Assembly: GCF_963678635.1 (NCBI RefSeq)
Contig: NC_087062.1
Coordinates: 17,223,789-17,287,788, forward strand
Reading direction: 5' to 3'
DNA length: 64,000 nt
Origin: Symsagittifera roscoffensis
Lineage: Eukaryota > Xenacoelomorpha > Acoela > Convolutidae
Below the pieces are notes generated by a model, which saw only the letters and a list, made by a program, of their open reading frames with translations, did not search any database and was not told the origin of the DNA. Both the position numbers and the translations under genes were made by a program. Shown one piece after another: positions 27,581 to 40,359 of this stretch (the stretch's first letter is position 1; every line of letters begins with the position of its first letter).

Positions 27581-27851
27581 CCAGCTCATGTCGTTCAGAT
27601 AAGCTCTTGGAAGTTCTGCAGCGACTTGAATAAAGGTCAAGTGCTGCGGTCCTTTCTGATGCAGATTACTCGTGACCCTACTCTGGTTCAACTCGGTACC
27701 GGACCGGCCGGTTCTGTGGGATCCACCGCCATTTCTATCCTGATGGGTTAGTGGCTTGCAAGTTGGGAAGGAACGATCCTTATCGAGATTTTGTGCCGTG
27801 CTTGTTGTATTTCTTGCATCCTCGCATTGGCAACCTGCACGAACATGAACT

Positions 27852-27958
27852 GAAGTGCCAGGTAAGTGTCCGGTATCGTATTCCTCGAAGTGCCAGGTAA
27901 ATGTCAGGTAGGTTTCCGGTATCGAATTGCCGGATAAGTTTCCGATATCGAAGTGCCA
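27852..27958 (-). repeat. Short tandem repeat in coding remnant
   Basis: The motif GAAGTGCCAGGTAA occurs at 27852 and 27887, and its first nine bases again at 27950. Related CCGGTATCGAA-type units lie between. On the minus strand this reads as a repeated WHF...G(N/H)L peptide pattern within the 5' part of the SGNH-like reading frame. Confidence 0.6.
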
Positions 27959-28142
27959 CGGGACCGGAATTGTCTTCCTCGCATTGGCAGGCCAGCTCAC
28001 TCGCGGTGGAGCTATCTTTTTGCTCGGTTTGTGAAACTGATGAGGTTCTGCCGGTTTTTATCTCTCTTCTCGAGAGTTTCGCTTCTCTCCGCCGTCTATA
28101 TTTCAAAATCGTTCATTTTCACCTTCTTTGATGGAGTAGCAG

Positions 28143-28208
28143 CAGTTGGCGAGTCCGCAAAAATTGAAGGGAGGAGCACCAGTTGGTGAGTCCGCAAAAT
28201 ATGAAGGG
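28143..28208. repeat. Direct repeat, 29 bp unit, period 37
   Basis: Two near-identical 29 bp units, 28143-28171 and 28180-28208, sharing CAGTTGG-GAGTCCGCAAAA with two differences. It lies just upstream (minus-strand sense) of the SGNH-like remnant. Confidence 0.65.
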
Positions 28209-28440
28209 TCTAAATATGAACGACTCGCCGAAAGCTTACATCAACACTACTTCTTTTGGGTGGTCCACACAACCTTCTCGTCCCATCGCATTTAGGAGAG
28301 CGGAATTGAACATCGCGAGCTCCGGTTTTTCCAGTCCAAAGTTGCAGTCAAACAAACGATGGTATATCTCGTCCAGAGCCGTTCCCAGACTCGCTGAAAC
28401 GAAATTCATTGGATCATTGGTGTCGGTCATCTTCTTTTGA

Positions 28441-28830
28441 GTTGATTAACTTCTTTGTTGTCGCTTTAAAGTCTAAAGCAAAAATCTGGTCAATCTTGAT
28501 CTAAGAGACAAGACACAACTTAGAACCGATATACAAGACATTCTATCTCAACGTTAAAACATCATTCACATCGATTAAATACAGTCAACAGAATTGTTTT
28601 TGTTCCTTCTCAATCTAAAATATAACACCAAAGTGGATCTACCACTTGCATTCACGTCAGTTGAAAAAGATTAGATGCTGTCACCATTCGCGCCTCGAAC
28701 AATCCTGGTCACAACCAAATAATTGTCACGTTACCATAATCACACACAAATATACAATAGTACAATATCATATATCAACATTAGCCTACCTAGAGTGACA
28801 AAGCGTTGCAATTAATACATGTCCTAACAT
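28441..28830. other. AT-rich spacer
   Basis: A 390 bp AT-rich stretch interrupting the GC-richer tract, with no coding features on either strand. It could be a degraded LTR or intergenic spacer, but I found no matching partner. Confidence 0.4.
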
Positions 28831-29581
28831 CTAAATCTTAATTTCTAAAAAAAACTTCTTATACAAGTAGACCTCTATATCAGTTACTGAGAAAATCACA
28901 TGCACTAGGGCATATAACTCTCTTGGATATAATTTTCCCCCCTTCGGATCATACACCGGTAAGGAGAGCGAAGTGGCTCGTCTCTCGATCAGCAAAGCCC
29001 TGAGTCGAGTTAATGCCAGCACTAAACTTTCGGGATTCAAAAAATCTCTTTTTCCATAAAAATTCGATGTTCTTATTTTCTCTTTTGAGGTCTGCCGCTA
29101 GTGCTGTCTTGAAATTTTTATTCGCACTCTGCCGAATTTCATTTTTTGATCAAAGGATTTTCGGTGTGGGTGATTCCTACCCCCACTCCTCGGACAAAAA
29201 TATCCATCGACGTACACGTCATTCGCCCCGTATCGGGTAGATCGTGCTTGGATTTGGGAACAAACAATAAGCCATCTGGACCAATCCAGTTCGACTCAGT
29301 GTTTTCCTGTCTGATGTATTTGATGCCGGACTGATCGACATCCTGAATCATCAGGACTGTCTCTTTTGAATCTGCAGGTAGGCCATAGAGCCAATCGAAT
29401 TAAAATTTATCAACAATTGATCAAGCAGATCGATGTCCTGCCAGAGCATTAGCTCATCCAGACCCAAGTCCGAGTCCGTTATACTGGCTAGTGCAATTCT
29501 GTCTACGACAAAATCCTCACCGTACGGATTGCATTTCTCATTGTCTCTTCCCCTCTTGCTTTGTCGCGTCTCCATGGTCAA
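28831..29581 (-). pseudogene. Unrecognised coding remnant after integrase
   Basis: Minus-strand open pieces at 29581-29351, 29351-29139 and 29040-28831 look protein-like, including a Leu/Asp-rich segment LDELMLWQDIDLLDQLLI. They follow the integrase C-terminus in the order expected for an extra ORF or a Pol C-terminal extension. No family recognised. Confidence 0.35.
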
Positions 29582-29724
29582 GGAAAAGGGGAAAGTCGGG
29601 TTCTAATCCTTTGTCAACTTCGGTCTGTCTGCTCTGGTTCGTACCAGTTCTCTTCGGCATAGTGTGGGAATTGTCATCTACCTGTATCCGCGCAGTTAAA
29701 TCTAAGTCCAGTGGCAAATAACAG

Positions 29725-30927
29725 TCATTCATTCCCCTCACTTCCGTCGTTCTTATCGCGTTTGCCCCTTTCGTTTACTTCACAAGCATTACAGGTGGTT
29801 GCACCAGTCTTCCGACGAGGCATTGTCGGGTTTGAGGTCTCGCACTGAACAGCGCGTCCTATGCTCAATCGATAAAAGGGACCACTTTGGTGGACTTCAG
29901 TTCTTTGAAATGGATCAAGCCATTTCTTCAGCAACTTCTTGGTTCCCTTTAGGGGAACCACCTCCCGGAAGATTCAAACATAGTCTCCCACCGAGTATGC
30001 TTTGGCGTCAGCGGTCCTTATATCGAATCTCCTCTTTTGCCTAACGTGTTCCGTTGGCATAACCATTCAGCTCTTGTTGCTTCCTTATCACATCACAAAG
30101 TAACTTCGTGGTGCTGTTTTTTCCCTCGTACTCAAGTTAGAAAAATGTTTACGGGAGAGCTTTTTCCTGGCCTGTTAACATAATCTGGAGTGTTCAGTTC
30201 TTTTTTGGGCTTTTATTACCTGCGGCAACTGCTTGTCCCAATCGTTCATGTATCGTGAACAATAAACATTTATCATGGAAACCAGTGTACACCAATTGCG
30301 ACCTTTCATCAAATCCTTCGAAAGATTTCAGGCGAATGCTTTGCAGTTGTCGGCTGGAACGTGATTGTACACCCATGTCTAGCGATCCATACTTTCATCA
30401 AATGATCACAGGTTTTCAGCGCCGATGCCGTTATACAGGGTACTTCCATTGCGTACTTCGTGAAATGATCAACCATTTTCAGCACATGGTTGTATCGCTT
30501 TGCACACCTTCCTTGAATCACGACGATTCTAACGATTGCAGGGGAAATCTTAGTTTACTTGGATACTTTGCTTGTTGACATGCCAGACATGCAGAAAATC
30601 TTTTTTTCACAGTCTTTCTTCAAACCAGGCCATTCAAACTGCTTCTGTTACAGATTATACACTTTTTCCACGCCTTGATGATCCATATGGTCGTGTGAAT
30701 GAAACAATAATTCCGTTTGATACAACTGTGGAACGACTATCGAATTATATTTTTGAAGGACCCTGTCTTCTTGTTTGCGGTTGCAGGCCACGATCCCGTC
30801 TTTGTTCAAGTACAAATAGTCTCATTTCCTCATACAAAGGTTTTAGGATCATATAGCTATCTTCTCCTAGGTTATTTTTGTCGGACGCTCTGTTCTCTAT
30901 CCATCTCTTCAAATTACTGGTCATCAT
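29725..30927 (-). pseudogene. Ty3/gypsy-like integrase remnant (old element D)
   Basis: Three minus-strand pieces in integrase order. The piece at 30927-30745 resembles the linker before the zinc finger (MILKPLYEEMRLFVLEQ). The piece at 30521-30309 resembles the catalytic-core start (HVLKMVDHFTKYAMEVP) and then ARHGC, but the second Asp and the Glu are not readable. The piece at 29961-29725 resembles the GPY/F-type C-terminal fold (KKWLDPFQRTEVHQSGPFYRL). The protein is unlike the integrase of copies A/B/C, so this is another family. Frames are broken throughout. Confidence 0.7.
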
Positions 30928-30999
30928 ATCAGTTTGCTTAGCCCCTAAAGGAGCTGGTACCTGGCTGTCAAATATGTCTCCAACTATTTTAGTTGTCCG

Positions 31000-33000
31000 C
31001 TCATTATTCCCGGAACATGGGCATCGTCCATCAATTTAACGCACCATATCTTTTTCAAAGGCATCGCTTCTTGCTCGAGGGGTTTCAGATTGGTACGGAT
31101 GACCGAAGCATGCGTAATTAACTGAGTCGAACGCTTCAACACTGCTATCAGTTCAAATTCGTCTGCAGCATGATCGAATACAGTGCCTTCCTCGTTGGAG
31201 GTTTACCTGTGTCTGTCTGGGTCTTGATGTATCTCGCTATGCAACCCGCGCTGTTTCAATTCCAGCACTAGGGAATGATTCGCTATTTCTGACGCGCCGG
31301 AATTGGAAGTCATTTCAGACACGTTCAACCCAGGTTTAAGATTTAGAACCGTCACTTGAGCTGCACAGTCGCGTTCAGACTTACTCTTTGTGTTTCTCGA
31401 CTACTCGGACAAAGTTCTGTCCCTCGGTCGCTCTGGCATCGACGCCCAGGACAAATTATCCCGCCCGGGCATGCTGGATTCCGACTACCGGGATAATTCG
31501 GCATCTGGATTCATTTCCGGAGTCAACCTCCATTTCCGACTCGTTCTTCTCTTTTGCATCAACGAACTGAACCCTCCTTGCCACACTGGATTTCAGTTCG
31601 ACACTGACTCCTTGAGTGGGCTAAGTGTTAGGTCAGTTGTTGATGTTCAACCTATGATGTTCTCAACAGGACATCCTTCGGCATCGAGTTCACCAGCTGG
31701 TTTACTATTGATTGGCACTCCCGTTCAACATCCCGACTCCGGATCGCTACCGGTCATACTCTGTTTCTTCCATGATGGTCAGTCTCCGCATGGTTTCCAC
31801 CCATTCATGATTCTGTTTTCAAACGTCTCTCAAGTAGAACGCGGAGCTTCCGCATGAAGTTCTGTGCTACGCTCATCGTTTTGTTCAGCAGCGCTATGCT
31901 AGTAATGCCTAGCCTGGTAAGCTCTTGTTTTACCAGGTTAGAGCGCACCAATGAGTCCAATGGAATCGGTTCACCCTTTGCCAACAGTTTTACCTCAGCA
32001 GGTTTTTCAGCGAGAATTTTGGGGGGCCCTGGTATGGGACTCCCTGATTCATGAAGCCCTCTCGTGAGTTTGTCGTAGGTGTTTTTGTTCAAAAAGGAAA
32101 AAGCATCCTTAATCTCTGCTTGGTTAGCTCGCTTTTTTCCCATCGCTCATAAAACTCCGTCTTTTTTTGCGAGACTGTCGTACTTTTCAGTATCCGATAT
32201 GGCTCTGGTTCATCGAATAAGTTTTCAGCCAAGCAAGAATTCGATTGTCGACGCTCAATTTAAAGGAATTACTCCTCAAATAGGCTCTAGACTTTTCCAC
32301 AAAAGTAATTACCGCAAACTTCTCCACCTCCGGTAACTGTATTTCAACTCAGTGTCACTTAGCACTTTACTCCCTTGGGCTATGGGTCGGAGAACAGTCC
32401 CCCCATTCCTTCCATGTTCCTGATGAAGTATGCTCGAGACAACAACCCTTGATGCGTCCCCCTGACCAGCACAAACATTCGTTTCTCGGGCGACATCTCC
32501 TCATCATTTTCGGCTCAACTGTTGTGAGTAGTGCTCTCACGTCTCTGGACTCCCATTTAAGATCTTTCTCCTGCAAGTAATCTGCGTAATTTTCAGTTGA
32601 ACCAGGGTAACTTCAGCCAATTCATTCAAGTTTTTCACCCCCTGATGACCCGCAACCAATATGAACGATATTATCTTGCTCCTTTTCTCGTCTTTCCGAA
32701 GGTTTTTCCCGAGATGACATTCAACTGTAAACCTCGGCTCTTAATTGACTCATTTTCTTCTGTTTCAAGTTATCCAGTTTCTCGCTCAACTCCGTATTTT
32801 CCAGTTCAGACCTCACCCATTGTTCAACTTCCTTCGTAGCTAACTCTTGTTGTACCTTCTGTAGTACGGTCCAAGCCGCCAGTCCTTAATCAACCTTAAA
32901 CGTTTTAGCTGAGATAGCCTCAAGTTTCGAGTCAATCGCGTCATCTGGCAAGGTTTTCACCTATTTGATTGAAAAGAATTTATGACAATTCTTTCTTTCA
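31000..33000 (-). pseudogene. Probable Pol region of old element D
   Basis: Lies between the Gag zinc knuckle and the integrase, where protease, reverse transcriptase and RNase H belong. Open pieces such as 32143-31805 are protein-like (Lys/Leu-rich), but I could not find a Y-x-D-D reverse-transcriptase motif or a protease triad. The assignment rests on position. About 2 kb is short for a full protease-RT-RNase H, so deletion is likely. Confidence 0.35.
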
Positions 33001-33106
33001 CAATTCAGCATCGTTCCTTAGGCGTGCTCGACTGGTCTTTACTCCAGAAAGCGGCTTTTTGCATCGGGGAGTGCTTAGCGTCTGCTACTGTGTCTCAGAA
33101 CTGAGT

Positions 33107-35528
33107 GCAGTCTGATTTTAAGTACCTTTCAGAGTGGCAAAAGAAACATCTCGGTCTATGTTTCATTACAAACGCTCTCACTTATTCCTCGTGTACCTCA
33201 TCCGTTGCATCCACGTCATCAAGGAAGTTACCGATAGCCGCCTTCATGATTTGTCTATAGGTGTAACAAGCTGACAAGTGATGGTCCAGCATTCTCTAAT
33301 TCGCGCATGAACTCCTCTTGTCCATATAATCGCGAGGTTTATACCAACCGAAACCTGTGCCAGTATTCATCTATTATAATTGCTGTAATTACTGTAGCGA
33401 TTCTGAGCCATCGATTTTATGAGCAGGTATTCGCGCGCAAATCTTCGGGGGCAGGCACGCAGTCCGCTGACAGGGTAAAGTGTGCAACAAGGTTTTCAGT
33501 TCGTCATTTCTTACCCTGTCCATGAACTTCGAGTCCATGGCTAATTTTTTTCTGGGATTCTCTCGTCAGGATTTCTGCTTCTTCTCAATAGCTCGAGGTC
33601 ATATAAAATCTTGTCAATAAACTGATCATGCTTTTGGTGCCTCATTTCAAATTCACCATCGCCTGGTGCCCCTGCACACTCAAGCCAAAACGATTCAGCA
33701 ACATATCGAAGATGTTACAAGCACTGTCACGTTCTTTTGTTCTTTTCGCCATAACTCAGTTCAGCGCCGGGCCTTCTAGATTGCTCGTCAATGCGTTATA
33801 ATCCTGCTTTTTTTGAGAGGCATTCTTCTTCAAAATGCAATTTCCTTACCTCTATCCAGGTACCAATGCAGCCATCCGACTCATCTTTGTACGACTTCGG
33901 TTTCTTGAGTGTTCTTCGTGACCTTTCCCCTCTCTCTTAGTAGACTTCGAGAGTTTGGGTATGAACGGATCTCGAGTGACCTGTTGAGTGGCTTAAACAT
34001 TGGTGCATACATTGAGGTATCATGTGAGACGATGGTCATATCTGGAAACAATCTGACAGTCAGGCATTGTGGTTAAACGTGCCCCCGTTGGGTCATCCGC
34101 CAACCTTGCTTCGATGGCGCGGCCTTACGTCTCTCCCTTTGGTTAGATTCAAAATTTGATCTGGATTTTCAGGGAGCATCTGTAAGTCTGGCGGTTTTAA
34201 TCCCATCAGTTGGCTCACGCAAATTCTCCCTCGGACCTGTACTACTTCTCCGGTTGTTGTTGCTTAGAAGCTCAACAAGCTTCCGCATCATAAAATCATC
34301 CTTAGAGTCCAATCTGCTCTCCAAATTAGTCTTCTAAAATAGAGTCCTTAGAGTCCAATCTGCTCTCCAAATTAGTCATCCAAATGAGTTTGAGCATAGG
34401 TGCTGCCATGATCCTTCAGTGGTCGCTCGACCTCTCGTGTCATTGTGCGGTCCCTTTCCTGCAGATTCCATAGTGGCTGGAGTTAAACTCGCCGCAAGGC
34501 TTTGATCGGTGTTCTGAACCAGCCAGACCAGATCGCATTTGGCCTTTGATTTTGCTTTTTCCAGCTCGTCTTTTAACCTCTCATGGCCCTGTTGAGCCCT
34601 CTTGTCTACTCGGTCGATTCTTTTTGTCATATTTTGCCACATTTCCTCAAGACCTGTCGGCGCATTGGCAAAGATGCCTCTCACAACACGGGCCGAGCCA
34701 AACAATGACCTAGAGACTATGACGTTATCTGAAGTTGGAGCCTAGTGTTCGATAATACACCACATCTCTGCGAGCCCATCGACATCTTTAGCTTGTCGAA
34801 TGTTGAGTACTTTCCCATCGTTATTCCCTCCGACACCGGTCTTGATGGTGAAGTGGAAATCGCTTTCTTGCTCTTCTTCTGCTTCGGGCTAGGGTTGAAA
34901 TCCGCCTCCGAGTGAATCAGTACCAGATGTTCAAAGCCAAAAGGTAACCCACTAGCTTGAAGTGATGTCTTGCATTCATCATACAACTTCATAAAACTTT
35001 TTTTCGCTGTCAAACTTTTTCGCTATCATCACGTTCTTGCCCAGCTTGGTTAAAGAGGGTTGTTCCTTTCTCGACAATCGCTCTTGATCTCCGACCTCGA
35101 CTTTCTTTCGCACAACAGTTTCTCTCCTGCATTAGCCTCGGAACGAACCGAGGTCTTCCCAGATACTTCAACTCTTTCCCGCTCGGAGTCGTCACGAGAT
35201 GCATCAAAACCGACATGATTTTGGCGGTCGGGTCGGATTAACGTTCGTTCCCCTTCCTTGAAGGGATCGAGTGCTTTTACGTTCGTCGCCCGGACCTCAG
35301 CATTTCGTACTCCATCACGATCTAGATTCTTTTTGCTTCCTAATTCATTCCGCTTACTAAAAGATCAACACGACCTTCACTCGTTGCCTCACCAACAAAA
35401 ACGTCGGAGGTACTGCTAACCGAAGATTGGATGCTCCGCGACTTAAGCCTACGCGTGCTTCCCATGCTAACCCTGAAAGAATTAGCCACTTTTCCTAACG
35501 ACTTTTTCCGCTCCATAGGTTGTGACAA
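33107..35528 (-). pseudogene. Gag remnant of old element D
   Basis: Minus-strand pieces at 35528-35340, 35216-35010, 35013-34717 and 34705-34376 encode charged, Gag-like protein. The last has a probable coiled coil (IDRVDKRAQQGHERLKDELE). Near the C-terminal side, at 33147-33107, is a decayed CCHC zinc knuckle, CFFCHSERYLKSDC, in which the usual His is Tyr. A stop lies shortly before the knuckle. The order with the integrase supports one minus-strand element. Confidence 0.6.
34299..34377 (-). repeat. Duplicated 33 bp in Gag remnant
   Basis: The same 33 bp unit occurs at 34299-34331 and 34345-34377, period 46 bp. On the minus strand it encodes LESRLDSKD, a heptad-like coiled-coil segment. Because 46 is not a multiple of three, the duplication itself shifts the frame. 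Confidence 0.75.
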
Positions 35529-35945
35529 GTGAGGTTACAAAAAAGTTTGCACCAGTTACGAAGAAGTGCACCAGTTCCAAAAATAAAAAACTAATGCTTG
35601 TCTATGTACTCAATTCTTTCACAATTAAAATTTAATTCTCTTAGAATTTCTATAAAAGACTCAGCTAGTATTAAACATTGGGTCTGCCCAGCTTTGAATT
35701 AGGACCAATTCCGATCAATCACTCAGTTCATAATACTATCGCAAAAGTCCGCAAGATACAAAAACAACAAAAAACACAATTATGAATAAAATAACAAAAC
35801 TCTCTATAGGTGACAACGATCTCTCGTACCAAAACTAAATTACCGCTGTAGATGTATCAAATCACCCCTCGTTTTAAAAAAAATTAATTTTTTGTAAAAT
35901 AACAGTGATGGCTTCAATAAGGTCAAAATGAAACATCGTCTCATG

Positions 35946-36240
35946 TGAGTGTCTCGTTGCTACTGCACTCACCTAGGTGTTTTTCTATGTGTCCTGCGAT
36001 TGCCCGAGCTGTCCTATTAAGCAGCTCTAGGCAAGCTCTGGTAGAAAACTTTTGGGATCTGAGCAAAGCTCTCCCACACCTGGACATTTCCAAGTGCACG
36101 AGAGTAGTGAACAATTTCCATCCCAAGTGAGTGTTTCTAGCCTAATACATTCAACGAGGTCTTCTTCTTTGTGCTTCCGGGTTACCCGAGCATTCCTACT
36201 AAGTAGATTTTTTCTGGAACTTCTGATGAATCCGATCTAG
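35946..36240. repeat. Imperfect tandem duplication (~180 bp period)
   Basis: Both halves begin GTGAGTGT and share spaced blocks including CCGAGC and a CCTA(T/C)TAAG(C/T)AG-type segment. The halves run 35946-36060 and 36127-36240. Much diverged. Small ORFs on both strands here look coincidental. Confidence 0.4.
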
Positions 36241-37939
36241 AATCCAAAGTTGATTACTCAAATAACACAGACACTACTTAGGTAATTGACCTTTTATTAC
36301 AATCTTCAAAGAAGTACTTATTGTATCTAAGTTATCTGGGAGGGTCCCTCTGATATACACTAAGGAGGATTGTTAAGGGGCTAAGTCACCTCAGTGGGTT
36401 ACTTCGGAGGGTACTCAAAACATTTAACCTACTTCGGCAAGCTGGTTCGGAGGCTAGCTTAAGCACTTAAGTTATATCGGAGGGTTCTCCAAAATTCAAA
36501 AAGGAGGCTTACTAAGAGGCTTACGTTTCTTGAGATTTTGGAATTTTCATTTTTTTTGCCTCGAAGAGGTCTCTGGCTAGTGTCAAAATGAAACTAAAAT
36601 AGGCTTAATTTGTTCTCGCGTTAATTTTTTCACGGAGGGCTATTAAAAGGCTCAACTAACTTCGGAGGATTTCCTAGGAGTGGTCCCCAAAAACACAAAA
36701 TTAACTGTTTTCGCCGAAGAAAAGCCTCCAATTGCTGTCTAAATTATTTAAAACAAGGTTAAGGTTAGTTGAACCGGTCAAGCTATCTTATAAGATTAAA
36801 ATGAATTTTTATGAAATTTTCCATCGCTCGTAGGGTTCCCTTCAATTTGGACCCTCCAAGCTGACAAATTCAAAAAAGAAACAATTTTTTTCCGATACAA
36901 TCAACAAAATTGATCAAAAACGTCGACTTATTGTACCAAAGTTATTCCAGTCGGTCTGTGAGCCTTGAGAATTCAACAAAAACGGGTTAATTAAATTTTT
37001 TGCAGCAATAGCCTTTTACAGTACTGGTTAAATGCAATAAACAGGACCTAATTGGTTTAGAAAAAAAAATTGGCCAAAAACTATTGGATATGGAAACTCA
37101 GATTCCTCTCTTTTCCGAAGTTAAAGTCTGTAATTTATTCGCGAGCCGCACGGATAGTTGCTTTGAAACTGTTGCTATAACTAAACTTGCTATGCTAGCA
37201 AACTCTTAGTGCGTTTTTTATTGCTTTTCCTCTGAAAACTCAAAACAATTGACAAAGTTCAAAAAATTACAAACATTTTTTATCGAAAAAGTTTGTTTTT
37301 GCTAACTACTATGAGTCTTTTCCCGCGCGATTTCTTCTGTTAGGAGGTTGAACTACATTTTAGCTCACTGCGCAGAAGCTTTATACAGTTAAAAAATATA
37401 TTCGGATATCGAAAATGTAGGGTTAACACTTTGTCCGAAGACCGGTAATTTTCGACAGAATCAGGGTGTCTTTGGGTCTAAAATAGGATATAGATAATTA
37501 TTAACAAGGGTAAAAACCTCCTAGTAGTCGTTAATCAAAACAAACGCCCAACTACCTAAGTTTAGACCCTTAACTTGAAAGTTGGCAAACCATGGAAGGT
37601 ACAATCGGACCGATCCAATCGAGTCCTACAACAGCTTTTTTTGTTAAAATAGTACCCGGACGATACAAAATTGTGCTAGCGATACCCAAAAGTCCTTGTG
37701 GATGTTGTTTTTGTTGTCCCCCGGTGTCACCTATTGGTCACCGGCAAAACTATCTTTAACGTACTTAATTTCTCAAACAACACTCAAGGGAGGGTACCTA
37801 ACCAATAACCAATATACTTGATCTGTCCATCACAAATGATAAAAATTAACCTGAAACAACAACATATAGAAATGTCGAATTACCTTTGAGTAATAGTTTT
37901 CCTATTCCAAACTTTCCCCGTTGTACTTTTATAACCCAT
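36241..37939. other. No gene; GGAGG-rich stretch then AT-rich spacer
   Basis: From about 36350 to 36690 the motif GGAGG recurs seven to eight times at irregular spacing, often as TCGGAGG. The rest is AT-rich with no coding potential, apart from a small inverted repeat CCGGTG...CACCGG at 37719-37743. No similarity to the flanking retroelements was seen. Confidence 0.5.
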
Positions 37940-39350
37940 ATCTCATCAAAATGTTTCCACTGGAACAGGACAACAAGACTTCCTGGTTACACATTATGAT
38001 TGTGAAGAAAACCACCAAAACACCCTACATAAATACGCAATAAATCAATTAACCCAATGCAAATTTGAGCCACAACATATGGAATCAGTAAAAAAAATAG
38101 CTACATTTTACTCAAAATAATGAGCTACAACTATAACAGGATATAAGTTTACCCCAAAATTCTCACATAAGAAATGACACTATTCACAAGTCTCAAACAA
38201 CAAAAAAAAAGACTCGGCCATCATTAATTTTACCAAACATTTTAGCCCTGAAGATTACAAAAAGGAACAAAAACCTATAAAATTATTTTGAATAAAACAA
38301 AAATAGTAATTTGGTCAACTTTCAAGTTTTAGTACAATTTGCTCTAAACGGAGAAAAAAGTATCGTCTCACACCATATCCTACATTAGGGCCACCATTGA
38401 AGAAACTTTGACCCCAAAGCATACGCGCAATAGCTCGCAACTCGAACATAGATCTACAATCAAAAGGTATCTATTTTAGATCCGACATACAACATCACAT
38501 TCGAACACATCAATTTCAAAAAATACAAAGACTATCAATTGAAAAAAAAACTTACAAAAATTAGCTGAAACAGGAGGTCTATGCACAAGACTATAATGAA
38601 TACTTCAAAGATACTGAAAACCACACATATTTAAACAGTGGAAATTACCGTCCACGAGATATCTCACCTATTAATTTTCTTAGTTTTTTCAATCTTAGAA
38701 ATGAACTCCTAGCTGTTCAAGGATGGCCCTACTTTATAACAGAAAGATTGACTATAATATACGCAATGTTTAATTCTATTGGATTTCTTTTTTCACTACT
38801 AAAAGGAATCTATAACTCATGTGCAATACACGTATAAGTTAATAGACAAACAAGAGTAGCACGCAATTTATTTGCCGGTTATTTGTTAAAAATTTTTCTG
38901 CTTCAATTAAAATACTAGACCTTGACGCTCAAAATAACGAGTACAAAAAACATTTCTACATCACCAAAAGCATATAACACTGAACAAGACAACACCTACA
39001 GCGCCACCGCATCTACACGGTCTTCAAATTAATCCTGCTTTATCTTTAGCCCACAAAATTTTAGGAACACACTGACAACTACTGAACAAAACTCTCAAAG
39101 TAGTAATTTTTCAGAAAATCCAATATCTAAGATGAAACTGCTCCTACCGAACATTGACGACACATAAGAGAAATCGTAGAACAACCCCACACCATAAATG
39201 TTCGTTCTAAAAACAACCATTTTTTCGCCAATCTTCTCGCATTTCACTCTCAGACATCGCCTCTTCTGTCCTACCCATTTTGTTTCTAAGTCATTCCGCA
39301 TGGACTCAGATGACTCAACCCAAACAGTTTTTAACACCAAATACTAGAAT
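37940..39350 (+). pseudogene. Copy C, first fragment: envelope and ORF3 start
   Basis: Heavily decayed plus-strand matches to the intact element. An envelope N-terminal region (from 37960) corresponds to about 58220 onward. After an internal deletion come the C-terminal envelope region (38360-39050) and a short ORF3 start (39060-39350). Stops and frameshifts occur every few dozen codons. More diverged from copy B than copy A is. Confidence 0.75.
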
Positions 39351-39379
39351 CGCTTGCTGTAGCGGTTTTAATTTACCTA

Positions 39380-40350
39380 CGCGGGCTATCTTTTATCGAG
39401 CAATCAATCTAATTTCAGTAATTATGAAGGAAAAATTCTTTGGTTTTACCAAAAAAGTTTCACCACTTTATGTTTTTGAAGATGAATGTTGTTACAAACG
39501 AATCGCTATTTTCTTTAAAAAAGTACTTTTTGTAGATACACTAATAGGAAGTACAAATTTGCGGAATACAGTTGTTCCATAAGGATCTAAAAAAGCAACA
39601 ACGTAGTACAACTTAATCCAAACGAAGATCAATTTTATCTTCCCACCCCATTTCCTACATTAAGGCGACCATTAAAAAAACTTTTACCCAAAAGCATACG
39701 CACAATAGCTCGTAATTAAACATAGATCTAAAATCATTAGGTATTTTTCTAGATCCGACATACAAAATCAAATTTGAACACAACAATTTCGAGAACTTAT
39801 CACCAAATTGGATGCAAAATAAAGACGATCCATTGACCAAAACATACGAAAACTAGCTGAAACAGCATGCTTCTCAAATGTTCATGCACAAGACTATAGC
39901 GGATACTTCAAGGATATCAAAGACTACATATAACTTAACGGTGAAAAATACCGTCCACAAGATGTTTGACTAAACATTTTTTGTAATTGTCAATCTTAGA
40001 AACGAACTCCTAGATTTTATAGGATGGCTCTATTATATATTAGAATGATTGACTATTTTATACGCAATGTTTAATTCTATTGGATTACTTTTATCAGTAC
40101 TAAAAGGAATTTTTAATACATTTGCAATACACATATATAGAAATGGACAAACGAGCGTATTTTTTCCATATCAATTAACAAAACACTTGTTGACACTCAA
40201 AGTAGCGATTACGAAAAGTTTATCTTCAATACCAAAAGCAAAGAACACTCGACAAGACTTTACAAATTTAACACCTACAGCACCACTACACCTACACAGT
40301 CTACAAAATAATCACGCTTTATATTAAGTCCCATAAAATAATGGCATTAC
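39380..40350 (+). pseudogene. Copy C, second envelope remnant
   Basis: A second, independent stretch matching the C-terminal half of the envelope (about 59650-60730), placed just after the first fragment. The two envelope C-termini lie in tandem, so this is either a partial duplication or two truncated copies. The region equivalent to the membrane anchor (near 40060-40110) is still recognisable. Confidence 0.75.
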
Positions 40351-40359
40351 GCTGGCAAC

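Noticed and set aside
20876-28440. Numerous plus-strand ORFs of 60-120 codons
   Set aside because: They run opposite to more protein-like minus-strand frames in a GC-richer tract and show no domains or homology between themselves; treated as shadows.
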